A model generated the notes under the pieces. The model made no database searches. It was not told where the DNA came from and was given only the letters and a program-made list of their open reading frames with translations. From the NCBI GenBank assembly GCA_031282285.1, contig JAITEA010000071.1:1-5911 (forward strand): a stretch of DNA of 5,911 nucleotides, written 5' to 3'. A program made the translations under genes and the position numbers. Below are positions 4,340 to 5,911 of this stretch, in pieces (the stretch's first letter is position 1; the number at the start of each line of letters is the position of its first letter). Source of the stretch: Helicobacteraceae bacterium (GTDB lineage: Bacteria; Campylobacterota; Campylobacteria; Campylobacterales; SZUA-545).

Positions 4340-4879
4340 ATGAAAAGAGTTTGCGTTGCGCTTATTGGCGTATTGTTTTCGGCTTCGGGCTTGTTTGCCG
4401 ATTGGGGCGATTCGGAAGGCTGGCGAGCATTCGTAAAGGGCGGTTACTACCTTTGGGATCTCGACGGCAAAATTAGCGTCCCAACCGAGAGCAAAGACCT
4501 TGAAGACGCCAACGGATTTGGCTTCGGAGTGGACGCCCCCTATTTTTTCGACAACGGGCTTAAGGTAGGCGTCTATATCGACATTGGATTTTTGGGCAAC
4601 GACGCTCCCCCGATCGATCTAGGGGCGCTTGCCGGTTACGAGTTTGATTCGGGCGCAAGCGTAGATCTCCGCGTTGGATATGGACTTGTGTCGTCGTTTG
4701 ACGGCTTGAGTTACGGCTTGGCGGCAAACTATCGCTTTGGCGATCGTAAAAAATGGCAAGTCCAAGCTAGATATTTGATTCAAGACGGCTTTGAGTATGT
4801 TGGGGAGAAAAAATATTCTGGTCCCGAATTGGACGCGACATCTCTATTTGTTTCGATCGGATATTCGTTTCAGCGGTAG
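4340..4879 (+). CDS. Outer-membrane beta-barrel protein (small porin-like)
   Basis: A 179-residue precursor. A Sec signal peptide (MKRVCVALIGVLFSASGLFA, cleavage likely after residue 20) leads to a mature protein of about 159 residues. The rest alternates in the way of transmembrane beta strands with Gly and aromatic residues: FVKGGYYLWD, GFGFGVDAPYFF, LKVGVYIDIGFLG, GALAGYEFDSG, VDLRVGYGLVSS, YGLAANYRFG, WQVQARYLIQ, LFVSIGYSF. This suggests about eight strands. The last strand ends YSFQR, not with the terminal Phe/Trp usual for BAM substrates; the aromatic is two residues in. I do not recognise a specific family. It has its own promoter, 149 bases after the preceding operon. The role could be a structural or immune-exposed surface protein or a narrow pore. 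Barrel nature fairly sure, function unknown. Confidence 0.8.
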   Translation: MKRVCVALIGVLFSASGLFADWGDSEGWRAFVKGGYYLWDLDGKISVPTESKDLEDANGFGFGVDAPYFFDNGLKVGVYIDIGFLGNDAPPIDLGALAGYEFDSGASVDLRVGYGLVSSFDGLSYGLAANYRFGDRKKWQVQARYLIQDGFEYVGEKKYSGPELDATSLFVSIGYSFQR

Positions 4880-4883
4880 TTTT

Positions 4884-4908
4884 GCGATAAGCCCGCTTTG
4901 CTTACCGC
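4884..4908 (+). terminator. Hairpin after the outer-membrane protein gene, weak terminator candidate
   Basis: GCGATAAGC and GCTTACCGC can pair (eight of nine positions) around a 7-base loop, starting 4 bases after the stop codon. There is no T run behind it, so intrinsic termination is doubtful. Confidence 0.3.
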
Positions 4909-5059
4909 CAGCTTTACGCTCAACGCATATCTTGAGCGCTTCGTAACAGCCCCCGCTCTTGCGTAGTAAATATGGCTACAGATAGCGAGGGCAAACCATG
5001 CCAATATTTGAGTGGCTTCAAACCCTTAAATCGGTTCTTACGACACCCCCCATATACGA

Positions 5060-5107
5060 TCGCCGCTCCGCCCCCCCCTCCCCCGCTAAGGGGGGTGGCG
5101 GGGATTA
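5060..5107 (-). repeat. C/G hairpin repeat, inverted copy at the 3' end of the DUF218 gene
   Basis: Read on the minus strand it is CACCCCCCTTAGCGGGGGAG, then a G run and GCGGAGCGGCG. The layout matches the copies at 942, 1115 and 1268: C6 TTA, G run, GGAGCGGCG tail. C5/G5 arms around GCTAA form a stable hairpin (5080-5095). It touches the stop codon of the minus-strand gene and could act as a transcription end or mRNA 3' stabiliser for it. Confidence 0.6.
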
Positions 5108-5911
5108 GGTTAGGGCGAATTTGACGATGGAGAGGGTTTCGCGCAGGAAACTTGCCGCGCGTAAATACCAATCAAGCGGGGCGTTGTAGCTCTTTGCCGT
5201 TATAGCGCAGCGTTTAGCAGTTTGCAGCGCCCTGTACATATGAAAGTCGCTTGTTACGACCGCGACGGCATAATCGCGATCGCTAAAAAACGCGTCTAAT
5301 ATCCGTTTGGAATTGACAAAGTTTTCGTAAGTATTACCCGATCTGTCCTCCAAAACGATCCGTTCGCCGTTTACGCCGTTTGTGATCAGATAGCGCTTGA
5401 TCGCTTCGGCTTCGGAAATATCCTCGCCGTATCCTTGTCCTCCTGTGGCGATAATAAGCGCGGTTGGATTTTTGGCGATATATTCAAGCGCGCTTTCAAG
5501 TCTTTTGCTAAGCATTATAGAAGGCTCCTCTCCGCGAATGCCAGAGCCTAAGATAATAACCGCGTCCTCGCTGAAATTCGCCGTATTTTTTACGCCCTCG
5601 GATACAATCAAACAGCATATAAAAAACAAAAATAGCGCGGCGGCGATAAACGCGGATTTAATCAACAGCTTTTGCGAAAAAGAGGCGATAGGATAGCTAA
5701 GCGACGCGGCAAGCAGCGATAAGCCGAAAATTAACCCGATCGCCGCATTGATCGAAACGCCGTACATCGGCGCGAGCAAAAGATTAATAACCACTACGCA
5801 AAGCCCCAAAACGGCGCCCATTTTTCCAAGCAATCCCATTCGCGCAAACGACGAGAGAAAACCTCTCGCCGTCTTGAGCGCTAATTGTCCGATAGCTTTT
5901 TTCGCGCCGCG
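5105..5911 (-). CDS. DUF218 (YdcF/SanA/ElyC-like) membrane protein, probably 5' partial
   Basis: The first in-window ATG is at 5837-5839 (244 residues), but it has no ribosome site. The frame stays open for 24 more codons to the window edge, so the true start is probably outside. Numbering from that ATG: hydrophobic segments at about 8-24, 30-50 and 60-80, then a soluble DUF218 domain. Domain motifs: DAVIILGSG (92-100), LSKRLESAL (110-118), ATGGQG (131-136), SEAEAIKRYL (142-151), LEDRSGNTYEN (163-173) and VTSDFHMYRA (195-204). The family includes E. coli SanA, YdcF and ElyC, linked to envelope integrity and peptidoglycan or lipid-carrier metabolism; the chemistry is not settled. The basic stretch ahead of the ATG (RGAKKAIGQLALKTARG) could be a cytoplasmic lead-in. 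The 3' end abuts a C/G hairpin repeat. Family sure, cellular role uncertain. Confidence 0.85.
   Translation of the reverse strand, partial: RGAKKAIGQLALKTARGFLSSFARMGLLGKMGAVLGLCVVVINLLLAPMYGVSINAAIGLIFGLSLLAASLSYPIASFSQKLLIKSAFIAAALFLFFICCLIVSEGVKNTANFSEDAVIILGSGIRGEEPSIMLSKRLESALEYIAKNPTALIIATGGQGYGEDISEAEAIKRYLITNGVNGERIVLEDRSGNTYENFVNSKRILDAFFSDRDYAVAVVTSDFHMYRALQTAKRCAITAKSYNAPLDWYLRAASFLRETLSIVKFALT

Noticed and set aside
4998..5108. Plus-strand 36-codon ORF starting MPIFEWLQTLKSVL, with GAGGG 8 bases upstream
   Set aside because: The second half is the C/G repeat read through, and the ORF ends in the neighbouring convergent gene. Possible remnant or leader peptide, but not enough to call.
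4920..5171. Minus-strand 83-codon ORF containing a Gly run
   Set aside because: It overlaps the end of the DUF218 gene in another frame and its Gly run comes from the repeat.

Overview
The window looks like a chromosomal piece of a Campylobacterota (epsilonproteobacterial) genome, with roughly balanced GC. The main reason is the compact block mobB - fbp - small Cys-cluster protein, in an order I recall from Campylobacter relatives (Cj0841c-Cj0840c-Cj0839c, from memory). TACAAT/TAAAAT -10 boxes without a clear -35 and strong GGAG-type ribosome binding sites fit the same group. The word CGATCG is strikingly over-represented. The phylum is an inference; no species can be named.

Left end (1-707, minus strand): a surface-protein locus. 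A well-started 91-codon ORF (707-432) carries a 16-base C tract (G16 on the plus strand) near its 3' end. It runs into a second open frame (432-1) that encodes a lipoprotein signal peptide, a Gly/Thr linker and a bacterial Ig-like module, and continues off the window. The second frame has no normal start codon. With 16 C the first ORF stops exactly at the would-be lipoprotein start (TAATA); with 14 or 17 C the two frames would fuse. This is a candidate phase-variation switch and the most interesting feature here.

Middle (708-1730): about 720 bases with no convincing protein gene. It holds a dispersed repeat family (C6/G6 hairpins, a GCGGCGCGGAGCGACGCTC tail, and a perfect ATTCCC-N8-GGGAAT palindrome like the neisserial dRS3 unit) arranged as two tandem modules. 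Next comes a decaying minus-strand tRNA-Arg cluster: one intact tRNA-Arg(CCG), one copy with a wrecked anticodon arm, and one 5' half still attached to a duplicated promoter. A repeat copy is joined to that half tRNA at a shared GACGCTC.

Right of the tRNAs (1731-4190, plus strand): a tight operon of a DUF2156 (MprF catalytic-domain-like) putative aminoacyl-tRNA-dependent transferase, mobB (molybdenum guanine dinucleotide synthesis), fbp (class I fructose-1,6-bisphosphatase, gluconeogenesis) and a 73-residue protein with four cysteines. Spacings are 18 bases, a 1-base overlap and a 14-base overlap.

Right end (4191-5911): a separately promoted outer-membrane beta-barrel protein (4340-4879), then an intergenic stretch with a hairpin and another inverted copy of the C/G repeat, then a minus-strand membrane protein with a DUF218 (YdcF/SanA/ElyC-type) domain whose frame stays open to the window edge.
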